Source of the DNA: DAOTTY01 sp034437575
Lineage (GTDB): Bacteria > Chloroflexota > Anaerolineae > Aggregatilineales > Phototrophicaceae
NCBI GenBank assembly: GCA_034437575.1
Contig: DAOTTY010000289.1
Location: forward strand, 14,939 to 78,938
Length of the DNA stretch: 64,000 nt
Direction: 5' to 3'
The notes below the pieces were generated by a model. The model was not told where the DNA came from. It worked only from the letters and a program-made list of their open reading frames with translations, and did no database searches. A program made the position numbers and the translations under genes. Of this stretch, positions 63,862 to 64,000 are shown piece after piece (within the stretch, counting starts at the first letter, position 1; each line of letters opens with the position of its first letter).

Positions 63862-63999
63862 TCACGGCTGTGTAACCGTGATCGTCGTTAGGTAAGCCCA
63901 ATCGCTTACGTCTGCACCGTCATCGCCGGGCAAACTGACGCGCAGCGGTTCGGCAGGGGCGTTCGGAGCATATACAACCAGCAGCACGTCATAGGCACC
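63862..63999 (-). CDS. C-terminal end of a protein, possibly a third GT-C-like paralogue (runs off the window)
   Basis: On the minus strand an open frame enters from the right edge and ends at TGA 63862-63864, giving 45 residues. They read GAYDVLLVVYAPNAPAEPLR, then VSLPGDDGADVSDWAYLTTI and TVTQP. The layout resembles the ends of the two GT-C-like proteins at 28201 and 30623, which read GDYTAYLGWYTLPDVARVPV, then a DVNGAADDWVALGTV-like finish. So this may be a third member of that family, though the fragment is short and the resemblance is by eye. Confidence 0.55.
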   Translation of the reverse strand, partial: GAYDVLLVVYAPNAPAEPLRVSLPGDDGADVSDWAYLTTITVTQP

Positions 64000-64000
64000 G

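Overview
The window looks like a chromosomal segment of a Chloroflexota bacterium, most likely from the Anaerolineae side of the phylum. This is an inference from gene content: glycogen synthesis built around a GH57 branching enzyme and a DUF3417-type phosphorylase, a FesM-like polyferredoxin, lipoproteins with Pro/Thr linkers, very large GAF-domain signalling proteins, and GT-C-like membrane proteins with C-terminal beta domains. Coding density is high. No rRNA, tRNA, CRISPR array or transposase gene was seen.

Left part (1-9136): the end of a histidine kinase, then a glycogen cluster: GH57 branching enzyme, glgA, glgC, a small CBM48 protein on the opposite strand, an alpha-glucan phosphorylase, and a single-domain response regulator. 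Next, on the minus strand (9129-15507), come a hypothetical protein, a YyaL/DUF255 thioredoxin-fold protein, a DEDDh exonuclease, a second hypothetical protein and a TPR lytic transglycosylase lipoprotein. Positions 15723-25364 hold a proteostasis block on the plus strand: FtsH, a ClpC-like ATPase, a protein with four S1 domains and an acidic leader, and a second ClpC. A membrane-anchored helix-hairpin-helix protein (minus) and a YtkA/FixH-like lipoprotein overlapping a FesM-like polyferredoxin (plus) follow.

Centre (28201-58162): thirteen minus-strand genes in very tight order behind one good sigma-A-type promoter near 58300. The first ten are signalling genes: two single receivers, a soluble seven-GAF protein, four membrane sensors made of an input domain plus GAF domains but no kinase, a 2936-residue hybrid histidine kinase (Cache, about eleven GAF modules, PAS, kinase, two receivers), a threonine synthase-like PLP enzyme fused to a receiver domain, and a receiver-histidine kinase. 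An EamA transporter and two GT-C-like membrane proteins complete the run. This array, and the PLP enzyme-receiver fusion inside it, is the most unusual system in the window. A plausible reading, not proven, is that many kinase-less sensors feed one or two kinases whose phosphate reaches a metabolic enzyme.

Right part (58395-64000): a PHP-domain protein, an M23 peptidase, a histidine kinase whose phospho-acceptor His is replaced by Glu, a c-type cytochrome lipoprotein, a small beta-sandwich protein, and the C-terminal end of a possible third GT-C-like protein at the edge. Two copies of a structured repeat of about 180-190 bp (17943-18119 and 63658-63849) carry four hairpins each; one copy has clear terminal inverted repeats, as in a MITE.
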